Position numbers and translations under genes: made by a program. A DNA stretch of 5,785 nt from Planctomycetaceae bacterium (GTDB lineage: Bacteria > Planctomycetota > Planctomycetia > Pirellulales > Thermoguttaceae), in the NCBI GenBank assembly GCA_009783865.1, contig WRCR01000273.1, positions 1 to 5,785 on the forward strand. The letters run 5' to 3'. Numbering within the stretch: position 1 is the stretch's first letter; each line of letters opens with the position of its first letter. This document shows, one piece after another, positions 5,317-5,785 of this stretch. Below the pieces are notes generated by a model. The model did no database searches and had not been told where the DNA came from. It worked only from the letters and a program-made list of their open reading frames with translations.

Positions 5317-5598
5317 ATGTTGGTTCTTTCAAGATACCGTGATGAAAGTATTTATATCGGCGATGATGTAATTATAACCGTTGTCGATGTTCGAGGAGAT
5401 AGGGTCCGTTTGGGTATTACCGCGCCTGCAAATGTTTCTGTTCACCGCAAAGAAATTTACGATGCAATAAACCGCGAAAGGCGACAATCGGACGGAGAGC
5501 CGGCGAAGCCGCGTGAGCCGAGACGCCGTATTGTGCCGCCGATTCCGCCGACCGGTGCTAACCCGCTTGATCTGGGCAGCGTAGAAGTTCCGCAGTAA
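5317..5598 (+). CDS. csrA: Carbon storage regulator CsrA (RsmA-type RNA-binding protein) with Pro/Arg-rich tail
   Basis: CsrA is a small dimeric RNA-binding protein that controls translation and stability of mRNAs by binding GGA motifs, often over ribosome-binding sites; in many bacteria it links carbon metabolism, motility and surface growth. The start ATG 5317 follows GTAGGAG (5301-5307) with 9-nt spacing. Residues 1-51 are a textbook core: MLVLSR, DESIYIGDDV, VTVVD-like strand (21-25), RGDRVRLGITAP (26-37) and VSVHRKEIYDAI (40-51). The RNA-contacting residues L4, R6 and R44 are present. At 93 residues it exceeds the ~60-70 usual in proteobacteria: from about residue 52 there is a tail rich in Arg, Pro and Glu (REPRRRIVPPIPP), ending VEVPQ, probably disordered. 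No fliW or flagellar gene is visible beside it. A convergent gene ends 7 nt after its stop. Confidence 0.97.
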   Translation: MLVLSRYRDESIYIGDDVIITVVDVRGDRVRLGITAPANVSVHRKEIYDAINRERRQSDGEPAKPREPRRRIVPPIPPTGANPLDLGSVEVPQ

Positions 5599-5605
5599 GC
5601 GGGTA

Positions 5606-5785
5606 TTACTGCCACAGCAGCCGCTTTCGGACCCAGTCGTAATATCCTTCAGAAGCCGTTTTTTTAGCGGGGGTTTGCTCTTTTTTCTCAACCGGCGTTG
5701 TTGTCTCCGTCTGCGGCGATACAGCCAAAGACGCGTCGCGGTTTGCATCCAAAAATTCGGACACGGTGGTACCGTAGTCCGAAAA
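5606..5785 (-). CDS. C-terminal end of an unidentified protein (5' truncated by window edge)
   Basis: On the - strand a frame is open from the window edge through 59 codons to TAA (complement of 5606-5608). It has no start inside the window. The fragment begins FSDYGTTVSEFLDANRD, runs through a Thr/Pro/Lys-rich stretch (about residues 25-46, likely a flexible linker) and ends with a compact aromatic/basic tail, YYDWVRKRLLWQ. That contrast between linker and conserved-looking tail, and the clean stop just past csrA, support a real gene, but I do not recognise a family. It converges on csrA with 7 nt between stop codons. No clear intrinsic terminator lies between them; the CTGC/GCAG mini-stem at 5609-5620 is within this coding frame and lacks a T-run. 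Confidence 0.6.
   Translation of the reverse strand, partial: FSDYGTTVSEFLDANRDASLAVSPQTETTTPVEKKEQTPAKKTASEGYYDWVRKRLLWQ

Noticed and set aside
5606..5625. Terminator between csrA and the convergent gene
   Set aside because: Only a 4-bp CTGC/GCAG stem is present and no T-run follows, and it lies in coding sequence of the convergent frame.
5329..5748. 139-codon - strand frame across csrA
   Set aside because: It is antisense to csrA, Arg-rich and without domains; a different - strand frame (5606-5785) gives the more credible truncated gene at the right edge.
1..5785. CRISPR array, tRNA or rRNA gene, insertion sequence
   Set aside because: No regularly spaced repeats, cloverleaf-like sequence, rRNA signature, transposase motif or terminal inverted repeats were seen.

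Overview
The window most likely comes from a planctomycete (Planctomycetota, probably Pirellulales-like), judging from protein families rather than rRNA. The secreted protein at 769-1833 and the kinase-fold protein at 1857-2945 resemble families I know mainly from planctomycete genomes. The ClpX N-terminus (CSFCNKSYRDVGPLVEGPGDVYIC) also has the planctomycete look. Base composition looks roughly balanced, lower in GC than many cultured planctomycetes. Usable Shine-Dalgarno sequences precede most genes.

Layout. (1) 2-688, + strand: the C-terminal 228 residues of IMP dehydrogenase (guaB), cut by the left edge. A stem-loop lies just after it. (2) 769-1833 and 1857-2945, + strand, 23 nt apart and probably cotranscribed: a secreted Pro-rich protein with a Cys-containing C-terminal domain, then an aminoglycoside-phosphotransferase (APH)-fold protein whose catalytic loop appears degenerate. 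A GC-rich 8-bp hairpin follows. (3) 2999-4291, - strand, convergent with the previous pair: complete clpX with zinc finger, AAA+ motifs and IGF ClpP-docking loop. Its 358-nt upstream gap has no convincing gene but holds several inverted repeats and an isolated AGGAGG. (4) 4650-5096, - strand: a small single-pass membrane protein with a SHOCT-like segment. (5) 5317-5598, + strand: csrA, divergent from the membrane protein across 220 nt that holds candidate promoters for both directions and a possibly structured csrA leader with several GGA motifs. (6) 5606-5785, - strand: the C-terminal end of an unidentified protein, cut by the right edge and convergent with csrA.

The genes form no single pathway. 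guaB (GTP synthesis), clpX (protein unfolding and quality control) and csrA (post-transcriptional regulation) are housekeeping or global-regulatory genes. The lineage-specific material lies between them. The observations most worth following are the kinase-fold protein lacking the canonical catalytic Asp, its pairing with a secreted protein, and the csrA leader. I saw no mobile element, CRISPR array, tRNA or rRNA.
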